This document shows positions 51,369 to 59,855 of a stretch of DNA of 64,000 nt, piece after piece. Origin of the DNA: Plut-88900 sp965116945. Lineage in GTDB: Bacteria; Chloroflexota; Dehalococcoidia; Plut-88900. The position numbers and the translations under genes were made by a program. The stretch spans positions 1,426,001 through 1,490,000 of the forward strand of contig OZ220734.1 in assembly GCA_965116945.1 (NCBI GenBank), given 5' to 3'. Position 1 is the stretch's first letter, and each line of letters begins with the position of its first letter. Under the pieces are notes generated by a model, which did no database searches, had not been told where the DNA came from, and saw nothing but the letters and a program-made list of their open reading frames with translations.

Positions 51369-52504
51369 AGCATCCGTTTTCCAACATCAAGGTAGTTGAC
51401 CTGTCCAACTATATTGCTGGGGCGTTGTGTCCGGGTCTGCTGGCCGACTTCGGGGCGGAGGTGCTCAAGGTGGAGTCCTTGACGGGGGACCCGTTCCGTG
51501 CGCTGGGGCCGGTGTTTCATGATTGGAACCGGGGGAAGAGAAGCATCTGTGTTGATTTGAAGACGGAGGTGGGGAGGGGGGTGTTGTACAGGCTGGTCGA
51601 GGATGCGGACGTGGTGGTGGAGAACTACAGGCCGGGCGTCGCCAAAAGGCTGGGCGCCGACTACGAAACACTGAGCAAGATCAACCCAAACCTGGTCTAT
51701 TGCTCGGTGTCGGCATATGGGCAGGAGGGGCCGTACAGGAGCAAACCCGGATTTGATCCGTTACTACAAGCGCGGAGCGGGGCGATGGACTACCAGGGGG
51801 GCAAGACCCGGGCGCCAGTTTTCATGGTACTGGCTATCTCTGACTACGGGGCGGCGTGTTTGGGGGCTTACGGGGTGGCATTGGGGTTGCTAACCAGGGC
51901 CCGCACGGGGAAGGGGCGCAAGGTAGAGACGTCGCTGCTCAGGGCGTGCATGGCTACGCAATCAGGCAGGTTCGTGGTGGTGAAGACAGGCAAGAACGGG
52001 GTTCGGGATGTCGACTTCGTGGGTGAAGGCCCAGGGTATCGGGTGTACCGGACATCGGATGGGTGGATATTTGTTGGCGTGAGAACAAGCGAAGAGTGGG
52101 AAAGGTTGGGTGGGGTGGTGGGTCGGGACCTGATCCCCGGAAGAAATGGGAATTCCTCAGATGAAGAGCTGTCCGATCTCCTCACTGGCGCCTTCATGTC
52201 CGCTTCCACCGCAGAATGGCTGTCCCGCCTGGAGAAAGCGCTGGTACCATGTGCGCCAACCCAGCAAATAACCGACCTGGTTGACGATACACAAATGAAA
52301 AGGAATGGAATGAGTGTCGACTACGATGCGCCGGACCTCGGGCGGATAACGCTCCGCGGCACGCCTGCAATGTTCTCGAAGACTCCGGGCATATCGGAAA
52401 AAGCGGCCCCGTTATTGGGCCAGCACACGGATGAAGTGCTGGAAGAAGTCGGGTATTCAGTGCAGAACATCCAGGGTCTGCGTACAAGCAAGGTGGTTAG
52501 ATAA
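51362..52504 (+). CDS. CaiB/BaiF-family CoA transferase (second of two)
   Basis: About 380 residues from a TTG overlapping the preceding stop; an ATG 11 codons earlier lies inside the previous gene. VVDLSNYIAGALCPGLLADFGAEVLKVE starts the domain, and YGQEGPYRSKPGFDPLLQARSG gives the catalytic Asp in GFDPL. A pair of tandem CaiB genes followed by an SDR suggests a heteromeric enzyme or a two-step acyl-CoA pathway. The partner enzyme is not in this window. Confidence 0.87.
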   Translation: MLEHPFSNIKVVDLSNYIAGALCPGLLADFGAEVLKVESLTGDPFRALGPVFHDWNRGKRSICVDLKTEVGRGVLYRLVEDADVVVENYRPGVAKRLGADYETLSKINPNLVYCSVSAYGQEGPYRSKPGFDPLLQARSGAMDYQGGKTRAPVFMVLAISDYGAACLGAYGVALGLLTRARTGKGRKVETSLLRACMATQSGRFVVVKTGKNGVRDVDFVGEGPGYRVYRTSDGWIFVGVRTSEEWERLGGVVGRDLIPGRNGNSSDEELSDLLTGAFMSASTAEWLSRLEKALVPCAPTQQITDLVDDTQMKRNGMSVDYDAPDLGRITLRGTPAMFSKTPGISEKAAPLLGQHTDEVLEEVGYSVQNIQGLRTSKVVR

Positions 52505-52508
52505 GACT

Positions 52509-53288
52509 ATGACATCTGGGAGATTGCAGGGAAAGAAAGCCCTGGTTACGGGTGGCGGAGTGGGAATTGGTGAGTCCATTGCGCTGGCCTTTGCCAGGGA
52601 GGGGGCCGACGTAGCGATAGCGTCACGGAACACGGCGAACCTTGATCGTGTGGCCCAGAAATTAAGGGGGTCGGGACGGGGGGCGCTGGCGATAACCGCA
52701 GACATTGCCAGTGAAGAGCAGGTCAAAGCAATGGTCGCGAGGACTATTGACGAGTTTGGAAGGATCGATGTCCTGGTAAACAACTCTGGGATTCCCGGGC
52801 AATTCCTGGATGTTTCGGAGATGGACCTGGCGGATTGGAACGAAGTTCTGGCGGTTAACATAACTGGGACTATGCTGTGCAGTAGGGAAGCGCTGAGGGA
52901 CATGCGGGCGAGGAAGTCAGGGAACATCATCAACATTTCGTCGATGGCGGGCAAGAGGGTTACTCCGAAGAGGAGTTCCTACGTGTCCTCCAAATTTGCC
53001 ATGCACGGGTTCACACTAACGCTGGCGCAAGAGGTCGGGCCCGACAACATTCGGGTGAACTGCATCTGCCCTGGCGCGACCGAGGGCGACCGGATTGAGA
53101 GGGTTATCAGTTCCTTCGTGGAGAGCACGGAACGCACCTACGAGGAAGTGAGGACTCGATTGGAGAGCCGGGCGTCGCTGCGTAGGATGGTCACACCGGA
53201 AGAGGTGGCGGAGTGTGCGGTATTCTTCGCATCAGAGGAGTCGAGCGGTATGACGGGGCAGATTGTGGATGTGTCGGCGGGGACGTAG
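52509..53288 (+). CDS. Short-chain dehydrogenase/reductase
   Basis: A 259-residue protein from the ATG beginning MTSGRLQG. TGGGVGIGESIALAF is the cofactor site, NNSGIPG follows, and the active-site Tyr-Val-Ser-Ser-Lys lies in SSYVSSKFAMHG. The close of the domain, EESSGMTGQIVDVSAGT, is typical. The Arg in ASRNTANL suggests NADP(H). It starts 4 bases after the second CoA transferase stop; the three genes likely form an operon. Confidence 0.92.
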   Translation: MTSGRLQGKKALVTGGGVGIGESIALAFAREGADVAIASRNTANLDRVAQKLRGSGRGALAITADIASEEQVKAMVARTIDEFGRIDVLVNNSGIPGQFLDVSEMDLADWNEVLAVNITGTMLCSREALRDMRARKSGNIINISSMAGKRVTPKRSSYVSSKFAMHGFTLTLAQEVGPDNIRVNCICPGATEGDRIERVISSFVESTERTYEEVRTRLESRASLRRMVTPEEVAECAVFFASEESSGMTGQIVDVSAGT

Positions 53289-53322
53289 GGATCAAAAAGC
53301 CCTACACAGGATGACACGGTTG

Positions 53323-53350
53323 TTGCATTAGCAATTCTCGTGTGTAATAC
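53323..53350 (+). promoter_or_regulatory. Possible promoter of the DUF5678-like gene
   Basis: TTGCAT (53,323-53,328), 16 bases, TAATAC (53,345-53,350). This places transcription about 20 bases before the chosen ATG. Confidence 0.45.
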
Positions 53351-53375
53351 TCAGTGCATGGGGGAGGTGCAGGAG

Positions 53376-53636
53376 ATGACTCGGGATAAGGACCACGAAG
53401 CCATAAAGAGAGAATTCGCCTACTACCTGGACAACCAAGACGACTTCGTGAAGAAGTATGACGGCAAGGTCATCGTTCTGAAGAACCATGAGGTTCTAGG
53501 GGCTTACGAAAGAGAAATAGACGCAATTGTCGAGACGAGGAAGCACCACGAACCCGGGACTTTTATGGTGCAAAGAGTCAGCGAGGGGGAAGCTGACTAC
53601 ACCGTTACCATTCACTCACCGGTGTTTCCCCCATAA
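53376..53636 (+). CDS. DUF5678-like small protein
   Basis: An 86-residue product from the ATG beginning MTRDKDHE, preceded by GGGGGAGG. Residues about 10-80 match from memory DUF5678: FAYYLDNQDDFVKKYDGKVIVLKNHEVLGAYE, then a strand-rich end (PGTFMVQRVSEGEADYTVTI). This small module is typically found next to retropepsin-like proteases in bacteria, as it is here. Function is unknown. The gap to the protease is 119 bases, without an obvious ribosome site for the protease. Confidence 0.68.
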   Translation: MTRDKDHEAIKREFAYYLDNQDDFVKKYDGKVIVLKNHEVLGAYEREIDAIVETRKHHEPGTFMVQRVSEGEADYTVTIHSPVFPP

Positions 53637-53755
53637 CTAGCCAATTAAATTCATTCAGCTTTACTACCGTAACGCCAGGCCGAACGCGGTCTATCAGAAG
53701 TGGGTGCCTGGTCTCGGATTCCTGGAGCCCTAAGGATCATTCCCCCCACCCTGCA

Positions 53756-54133
53756 ATGGTGCAATTCACCGCTCTATGGGACACAGGGGCCACCGGCAGT
53801 GTAATAACCCAAAGAGTAGTAGAAGCCTGCAACCTACAGAGCGTTGGTACTCGCAGGGTAAACCACGTTCAAGGAACCAGTGACAATGTATTGTCCTATT
53901 CGGTCAACGTCAAATTGCCAAATGACGTGGAACTCCAAGGGCTGCGCGTAGTCCTAGGCAACCTGAGAAACTATGATGTGCTCATAGGCATGGACATAAT
54001 CGGCCTCGGCGACTTCGCTATAACCCATCCCCGCACCGAAACGAAATTCTCTTTCAGGATTCCCTCGCAAGCGGACATAGACTTTTTCCGAGACGATAAT
54101 CGGGAAGCAACAAGGCTGGGAAAGCGCCGTTAG
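53756..54133 (+). CDS. Retropepsin-like aspartic protease
   Basis: A 125-residue product with the single-domain retroviral protease pattern: ALWDTGATGSVI (Asp9 in DTGA) near the N-terminus and YDVLIGMDIIGLGDFAIT at 73-90. Like viral enzymes it must dimerise. Only eight residues precede the active Asp, compared with about 20 in the family, and no good ribosome site precedes the ATG, so the N-terminus may be truncated or start elsewhere. The C-terminal tail is basic. Confidence 0.78.
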   Translation: MVQFTALWDTGATGSVITQRVVEACNLQSVGTRRVNHVQGTSDNVLSYSVNVKLPNDVELQGLRVVLGNLRNYDVLIGMDIIGLGDFAITHPRTETKFSFRIPSQADIDFFRDDNREATRLGKRR

Positions 54134-54178
54134 AAAAGTTGGAGAATAGGTACTTGGGCCATCGCCTAGTATTCTCTT

Positions 54179-54988
54179 CTACCGGCTCAGCCAGTATTCG
54201 GCGATGTCTATGCCCCGCCAGAATTCCACGTTGGGGTGTGACTTGGCGTAGCGGATCAGCCGCTCTACGGAGGTGAGTCGGGCGGGGCGGCCGCTGGCCT
54301 GGGGGTGGAGGGTCATGGTCATTACGTTGCCCTCTTTGTAGGCCCCGTCAAACTCGGCTGCATAGGTCTCGTAAACGGCCTGCGGATCCTGCATTGCCGA
54401 TCTTCTCCCGGCCTGGGGAATGAAGGCGAAGTAACCGTAGTCATCCAGCACCCACTTCACCGGCACCTCTACCATCTTCCTGCCAGATACCTCATGGATG
54501 TACGGTCTGTCGCTGTCGTGCATGCTGGTGTCGTAGGCAAAGCCGTGCTCGGCCAGGAGACGGATAGTGTCGGGGCTGCAGTCGAAGAACGGGGCCCGGT
54601 ACCCGAGGGTCCTGGTGCCCGTGATACGTTCCAAAATGGCCATACCTCTTTCGAGTATCTCGGTTTCCTGGTCGATGGGCATGGTGCCGAGGGCCTCGTG
54701 CATGTAGCCGTGATGCCCGACCTCGTGGCCCCTCTTAACGATATCCTTGACCATATCCTCGTAGTTTTCAGCTACGTAGCCGGGGATGTAGAAGGTAGCC
54801 TTTATATCGTAGTCGTCCAGCAGCTTGAGAATTCGGGGGACGCCGCGCTTGGGGCCGTATTCGGCCATGGAGAGCAGGCCGGGCCGCTTTGCGAAGTCGG
54901 GATTCATTCCGAGCCACGAGCTGACGCCGTCGATGTCGAATCCCAGGGTGACTACCGTCTGGATGTCTCCGGGCCAAATGCCTGCCAT
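54179..54988 (-). CDS. Polysaccharide deacetylase family protein (third of a tandem trio)
   Basis: NodB-fold metal hydrolase, 269 residues. TLGFDIDGVSSW gives the Asp pair and EVGHHGYMHE the HxxxH ligands. YRAPFFDCSPDTIRLLAEHGFAYDTSM closes the barrel. No signal peptide, so cytoplasmic; these PuuE/allantoinase-like members act on small amides or imides rather than polymers. Strongly similar to the two genes upstream, forming a tandem array. Substrate unknown. Confidence 0.87.
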   Translation of the reverse strand: MAGIWPGDIQTVVTLGFDIDGVSSWLGMNPDFAKRPGLLSMAEYGPKRGVPRILKLLDDYDIKATFYIPGYVAENYEDMVKDIVKRGHEVGHHGYMHEALGTMPIDQETEILERGMAILERITGTRTLGYRAPFFDCSPDTIRLLAEHGFAYDTSMHDSDRPYIHEVSGRKMVEVPVKWVLDDYGYFAFIPQAGRRSAMQDPQAVYETYAAEFDGAYKEGNVMTMTLHPQASGRPARLTSVERLIRYAKSHPNVEFWRGIDIAEYWLSR

Positions 54989-55020
54989 GGTCTTCCTCCT
55001 GAATTTGGGTGGGGGCGGGG

Positions 55021-55839
55021 CTAGGGATATCCCTGCTCAAGCCAGAATCGTGCAATTTCGTCGCAGCGCATGAAGGCGACGTTGGGGTGGGACTGGATAT
55101 GCTGAATGGTACGTTCGAGACTGGAAAGTCTACTCGGATGGCCCGAGACCTGGGGATGAAGGGTCAGAATGTAGCACCTGCCCTCCCGGTAGAGGGTGTC
55201 GAACTCGGAAATCCAGGTGTGGGTTACGGACTCCGGGCTGGAGAGGGGGCCTCGGACACCGGCCACGGGTGCGTAGCCCCAGAATGGAAAATCGTCCAGA
55301 TGCCATTGTACGGGCAACTCGGCGAGGCGAGTTCCGCGGACATCATGAACGTAGGGGGCGTCATCGTCCATGAGGCTGGAGTCGTATGCAAAGCCGTACT
55401 CTACGAGCAGGTCCAGGGTCCTGGGGCTGATGTCCCATGAGGGGGATCGGTAACCGGGTACCCGGGCGCCGGACTGCCTCTCTAATATCTCCAGACCGGT
55501 TTCCAAAGCACGGCGCTCTTCAGCCTCGTCGAGGGCGGCGGGGCGTTCGTGGATGTAGCCGTGGTGGGCGATCTCGTGGCCGCGGGCAAGGAGGTCGGGG
55601 ACGATGTGGGGGTGGTTCTCGGCGGTGTGGCCCGGGATGAAGAATGATCCCTTGATACCGTATTCGTCCAGGAGGGCCAGGATCCTGGGCATGCCGACTT
55701 TCGGCCCGTACTCGGCCATGGTGGTTGCCACGGGCCGGTTGGCGAAGTCGCCGTCTCGGCCCAGCCACGAGCTAACGCCGTCAACGTCGAAGCCGATGTT
55801 AACGACGCACTGGACGCCGTCCTTCCAGAGCCCGGCCAT
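55021..55839 (-). CDS. Polysaccharide deacetylase family protein (second of a tandem trio)
   Basis: A 272-residue protein with NIGFDVDGVSSW and EIAHHGYIHE for the metal ligands and YRSPSWDISPRTLDLLVEYGFAYDSSLMDDD further on. It differs from its neighbours by about half of the residues, showing old duplication. The AT base pair pattern is uniform with the trio. Its ATG follows the stop of the first copy immediately. Confidence 0.87.
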   Translation of the reverse strand: MAGLWKDGVQCVVNIGFDVDGVSSWLGRDGDFANRPVATTMAEYGPKVGMPRILALLDEYGIKGSFFIPGHTAENHPHIVPDLLARGHEIAHHGYIHERPAALDEAEERRALETGLEILERQSGARVPGYRSPSWDISPRTLDLLVEYGFAYDSSLMDDDAPYVHDVRGTRLAELPVQWHLDDFPFWGYAPVAGVRGPLSSPESVTHTWISEFDTLYREGRCYILTLHPQVSGHPSRLSSLERTIQHIQSHPNVAFMRCDEIARFWLEQGYP

Positions 55840-56655
55840 CTATCCGTTCTTGACCAGCCACTGCTCCGCGATATCGGCGGCGGTGGTTATGGCGACGTTG
55901 GGCTTGGTGAGCATATGCTTGATAGTAGTTTCCAGTGCTGCTATGTGGCCGGAATGGCCGGTAACCTGGGGATGCATGACGAGAATCATGCATCGGCCCT
56001 CCGTGTAGAGGCCGTCAAACTCGGCGATCCAGGTGCGGGCCACTGAGGCGGGGCTGGAGCCCGGGCCCCGCATGTCGGCGGCGGGTACGTAGGCGAAATA
56101 TGGGAAGTCGTCGAGGAGCCAATGGAAGGGAAGCTGGACGACGTTGCCGTTGGGGGTCTCGATCATGTATGGAGCATCGTCGTCCATGAGGCTGGAGTCG
56201 TAGATGATGCCACGCTCGGCGAGGAGGGACATGGAACGGTCGCTGGCGTCCCCGCCGGGTATGCGGTAGCCGGTGATTTTCTGTCCGGCAGCCTTTTGGA
56301 GGGCGTCGAGGCCCCTGTCCAGGTCCTCAATCTCCTCTTCCAAGGTAAGCTCGGCGGGTCTGAGGTGCATATAGCCGTGGCCCGCAACCTCGTGGCCCCG
56401 GGCGATGATTTCCCGTACAAGGTCCGGGTATTGCTCGGCGGTGAATCCGGGGATGAAAAAGGAAGCCTTGAGGCTGTATTCATCCATGAGGTTAAGGATT
56501 CTAGGTACTCCGACTTTGGGGCCGTAGTCGGCGGCGGTCATGACCACGGGTCTGTCTCGGAAGGCGGGATTTCTGCCGATCCAGTTGCTCTGAGCGTCGA
56601 TATCAAATCCGAGGTTGACGGTGCACTGAGTGAGGCCGGGCCAGATACCAGTCAT
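55840..56655 (-). CDS. Polysaccharide deacetylase family protein (first of a tandem trio)
   Basis: A 271-residue NodB-fold protein with NLGFDIDAQSNW and EVAGHGYMHL carrying the metal ligands. First gene of the trio in transcription order. Its stop abuts the next ATG. Three sister enzymes in a row suggest diversification for related substrates. Confidence 0.87.
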   Translation of the reverse strand: MTGIWPGLTQCTVNLGFDIDAQSNWIGRNPAFRDRPVVMTAADYGPKVGVPRILNLMDEYSLKASFFIPGFTAEQYPDLVREIIARGHEVAGHGYMHLRPAELTLEEEIEDLDRGLDALQKAAGQKITGYRIPGGDASDRSMSLLAERGIIYDSSLMDDDAPYMIETPNGNVVQLPFHWLLDDFPYFAYVPAADMRGPGSSPASVARTWIAEFDGLYTEGRCMILVMHPQVTGHSGHIAALETTIKHMLTKPNVAITTAADIAEQWLVKNG

Positions 56656-56720
56656 GTTGAAAGCCTCCTGGGGGTGGGGTGGAGGGGTCTACGAGAGGTT
56701 AGTTTACACTATTGGCCCGG

Positions 56721-58073
56721 TCAGCTCCCGAGAAGAGGTTGTTGCTGCTCCTGCTCGGTAGGTTCTGTGAGGGCGGGGGTGGTGGGTGGGGCCTGGATCT
56801 TGGCGAGATGGCGGACCTGTTTTTCTATCACCGGCACGGACGGGATATCCTGGTCCGAAGATACGCCCAGCTCTTTGAACCGACGTGCCGAGGTCAACAC
56901 CATAGATTCCAGCGAACCGACGCTACTGTTGAAGTGGTCCACGGTGCGGCTTAGCGTCGATTCCATTTTGACCATGTGAGAGGCCCACGTCTGTATCCTG
57001 TCGTGGAGCTCTCTTCCAAGCCTGCCGATCTCCCTGGCGTCTTGTGCCAGCTGGACTTCTCTCCAGCCCATTTCCACCGTTTTCAGCAGGGCCATCAGGG
57101 TGTTGGGCGTGGCAATCACCACGCGGCGTTCCATAGCCCAATCGAGAAGGGTCGGGTCTCTTTCCAATGCAGGCAAAAGAAAGACTTCGCCGGGGAGGAA
57201 CATGACGACGAACTCGGGGGTGTTTTCGAATGACCTCCAGTAGCTCTTTTGCGACAGGTCTCTCGCCCGTTCCCTAACCTGGCCTGCGTGTCTTGCCAGG
57301 GCCTCGCCGCGCGCTTCGTCGGTCTCCGACTCGGTTGCGCTGAGGTATGCGTCCATGGGGGTCTTTGCGTCGATGATGATTGTGCGCTGGTTGGGCATGC
57401 GGACCACCATGTCGGGGCGGTCCTGCCCTCCGGTTGCCGAAGCCACGGAGACCTGCTCTTCGAAGTCGCAATAGTTGGTCATGCCGGCAAGCTCGACTAC
57501 GCGCCGGAGCTGTATCTCACCCCATGTCCCTCGAACCTCGGGCCGTTTGAGGGCGGTGGTCAGGTTCCTGGTTTCCTGCTCCAGAGTCCTGTTGCTCTGG
57601 GCCAGGGTAGCGATCTGCTGAGTCAAACTGCCCTGGGCCCTGGCACGCTCGGTCTCTATATTTTTCAAGTGCTCCGATAGGGGCTTTACGAGGGTGCCGA
57701 TTCTCTCGTTGGCATCTTTGAGGAACTTTTCGCTGTTGTCGGATATGGCTTCGGCCGATAGGGCCTTGAACTTGTCGGCCATAGTGTGCTCGATATTCAA
57801 CTGTTCCTGGAGCCGGGTGTTAACGGCAACGAGCTGGGCGCGTAGAGAGGCGGCCTCCTGAGCGCTTGCGGAGGCGTTGGACTCGGCCTCTGCCGCCCGA
57901 GCAGCGAGCCCTTCATTCTCCCTGTCGGCCAGCTCCAGGCGCTGGCCCACCAAGGCCGACTCCGACTCCAGCGTTGCTCGGGTCCGGGCGTTTCTCAACT
58001 GCACCACGATGCCGCCTATGACGACTCCCACCACTATACCCAGGACAACTCCGAGGACTATTGCGAATTCCAT
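56721..58073 (-). CDS. rmuC: DNA recombination protein RmuC
   Basis: A 450-residue protein. N-terminal hydrophobic helix (VLGVVLGIVVGVVIGGIV) anchors it to the membrane, followed by a long coiled coil (about 30-170; ESALVGQRLELADRENEGL). The C-terminal RmuC nuclease-fold domain has GTWGEIQLRRVVELAG, DMVVRMPNQRTIIIDAKTP with the ExK-like DAKT, and VVIATPNTLMALLKTV. RmuC limits inversions of short repeats, which is of interest next to so many palindromes. Confidence 0.92.
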   Translation of the reverse strand: MEFAIVLGVVLGIVVGVVIGGIVVQLRNARTRATLESESALVGQRLELADRENEGLAARAAEAESNASASAQEAASLRAQLVAVNTRLQEQLNIEHTMADKFKALSAEAISDNSEKFLKDANERIGTLVKPLSEHLKNIETERARAQGSLTQQIATLAQSNRTLEQETRNLTTALKRPEVRGTWGEIQLRRVVELAGMTNYCDFEEQVSVASATGGQDRPDMVVRMPNQRTIIIDAKTPMDAYLSATESETDEARGEALARHAGQVRERARDLSQKSYWRSFENTPEFVVMFLPGEVFLLPALERDPTLLDWAMERRVVIATPNTLMALLKTVEMGWREVQLAQDAREIGRLGRELHDRIQTWASHMVKMESTLSRTVDHFNSSVGSLESMVLTSARRFKELGVSSDQDIPSVPVIEKQVRHLAKIQAPPTTPALTEPTEQEQQQPLLGS

Positions 58074-58086
58074 GAGGCTTCCTCAC

Positions 58087-59226
58087 TCAAGACACGGGCG
58101 CGATTTTGTACAGGTCAATGGCGTTTTCGCCGAGGACTTTGGCCTGATCCTTTGCCGAAAGGGCGGCGATATTCCTTTTGAGAACGTCGACGGCTCCGTA
58201 GAGACCGTCGGAATGGGGGTAGTCGGCGCCCCAGATGAAGCGGTCAGCGCCGAGGGCTTCGATGGTTGAAACGGCCATTTCGTCGTCGGGTTCAAGGGAA
58301 ATGTAACACTGTTTGTGAAAGTACTCGCTGGGCTCTTTTGCCATGCCGGTGGCGAATCCGAACTTTTCGTAGAACTCGTCCATACGGTCAAGCCAGTATG
58401 GCATGAAGCCCGCGCCGGTTTCGAGAATGATAACCTTGATATCAGGAAACCTGTCGAAAACGGCGCCTTTGAAGAGGCTGGCGAAGCCTATAAAGGTGTC
58501 GTTGGCGAGGGTGAGGAAGTTCCACCAGGTGTTCTCGGGGAGACCGCCTGTGTATAGATTGTTGAAGACCTGTCGGGGGGTGGCGGCAATGTGAAGGGAC
58601 ACGGGCAGGCCCGACTCCTGGGCGATGGACCAGAACCTGTCGTGGCGGGGGTCGCCGTAGGAGACGCCGTTGATGGGGTAGCCGCTCAGGAAGACTCCCC
58701 GGGCCCCGAGCCTGGCCGTCCTCTCCAGTTCTTTGGCCCCTTCGACAGCGTCGGACACGGAGATGTGGGCGATGGGTATTAGGCGGTCGGGGTTGTGCCG
58801 GCAGAAGTCCAGTACCCAGTCGTTGTAAACGCGGCAGTAGGCCGCTGCGAGTTTGTAGTCGGGGCATTCGGCTTCCCAGGCGAGACCCATGGTGGGGTAT
58901 AGGACGGATGCCTCGATGCCCTCGGAATCAAGGACTTTGAGCCGCTCCCTTGGGTCGACTGCACCAGGTTCAAGCCCCTCTTGATAGGTGATCTTGCCCG
59001 GTGTCAGGAGGTCGCGGACGTCCTTGCCGATGCCGCTGGGCCTGCCGAACATGCCGCCGGAGATGAGGTAACCCGTCGGCTTTTTGCCGTCGATTTCCAG
59101 GTATTCGAGGCCGTCCTCGTCGACAGCGATGCGCATGGCGCGATGACGAAACTCCGGTTCGAGGTTTTTCTCCCAGAGGTCTGGGGGCTCAACGGTGTGG
59201 CTGTCTGCGTCAATGATTCTGGGCAT
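58087..59226 (-). CDS. Amidohydrolase family 2 protein
   Basis: About 379 residues from the ATG beginning MPRIIDADSHTVEP. DADSHTVEPPDLW forms the N-terminal metal motif and WGADYPHSDGLYG the late Asp-His. The rest of the barrel includes LPVSLHIAATP and IILETGAGFMPYWLDRMDEF. It belongs to the same expanded family as four others in this window. Its product may decarboxylate or hydrolyse ring-derived acids, but this is inference. It follows rmuC by 13 bases on the same strand. Confidence 0.88.
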   Translation of the reverse strand: MPRIIDADSHTVEPPDLWEKNLEPEFRHRAMRIAVDEDGLEYLEIDGKKPTGYLISGGMFGRPSGIGKDVRDLLTPGKITYQEGLEPGAVDPRERLKVLDSEGIEASVLYPTMGLAWEAECPDYKLAAAYCRVYNDWVLDFCRHNPDRLIPIAHISVSDAVEGAKELERTARLGARGVFLSGYPINGVSYGDPRHDRFWSIAQESGLPVSLHIAATPRQVFNNLYTGGLPENTWWNFLTLANDTFIGFASLFKGAVFDRFPDIKVIILETGAGFMPYWLDRMDEFYEKFGFATGMAKEPSEYFHKQCYISLEPDDEMAVSTIEALGADRFIWGADYPHSDGLYGAVDVLKRNIAALSAKDQAKVLGENAIDLYKIAPVS

Positions 59227-59281
59227 TTGGTCGGGCCTCCCTCTCTGTGTGAAATCTTGGCGTAACCTGTCTTTTGGCTCC

Positions 59282-59431
59282 CGATTCACCCTCACCCTAG
59301 CCCTCTCCCCTCAAGGGAGAGGGAACTGGACCCCGGCCCCGTTCCGTTCTTAAGACCCTTCGACTCCGCTCAGGGCGAACGGAACCCCAAGCCCACGGAC
59401 AACGAGCACATACTCTCAGGAGGATTCTACA
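59282..59431. repeat. Intergenic repeat: palindrome GTTCCGTTC...GAACGGAAC
   Basis: 59,341-59,385 holds a 9-bp perfect inverted repeat around CCCTTCGACTCCGCTCAGGG. Just before it, CCCTCTCCCCTCAAGGGAGA is a short hairpin. The same palindromic family lies near 24,665, 42,095, 45,690 and 48,353. Confidence 0.75.
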
Positions 59432-59848
59432 TCACGAGATGGGAGACTCCGGGTTGTGCTGCCGGCCCGAATTAGCAAGTTCGGTTATGGCTTCGTAGAT
59501 GCGGAGCATCTCCTTATCCCGGTCGTCGGCCCAGTAATAGGGTTTGACTGCCTCGCCACCGAGGGCTTTGATCAGCTCTGGATGGTCGTCGACACAGAAG
59601 TCGGGGGTGACGGGGATACCGAGGATTTCCAGGCCTTTCTTGTAATTGGCGGTGGGTTTGACGAAGCAGTCCCGGATGTAGGGACGGAGCTTGTGGCGTT
59701 CGATAACTTCCCACCGGAGCCCAACGCCCGACCAGATGTAGATATCGTGGCCGCCTTCGAGCAGTTTCTGGAATACCTCGTGTACGTGAGGTCGGAGGCG
59801 GCCATCGAAGGCGATCAGGGTGTCGTCTACGTCGAAGAATATGTTCAT
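59432..59848 (-). CDS. Small HAD-family hydrolase
   Basis: A 138-residue phosphatase-like protein. Motif I is FFDVDDTLIAF (Asp6, Asp8), motif II the IYIWSGVG Ser, a Lys in VKPTANYKKG, and motif IV FCVDDHPE. No cap domain, so the active site is open, as in small HAD phosphatases of macromolecules or nucleotides. The rest of the sequence gives no clue to substrate. It follows prmC by 7 bases. Confidence 0.83.
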   Translation of the reverse strand: MNIFFDVDDTLIAFDGRLRPHVHEVFQKLLEGGHDIYIWSGVGLRWEVIERHKLRPYIRDCFVKPTANYKKGLEILGIPVTPDFCVDDHPELIKALGGEAVKPYYWADDRDKEMLRIYEAITELANSGRQHNPESPIS

Positions 59849-59855
59849 GGTTGCA

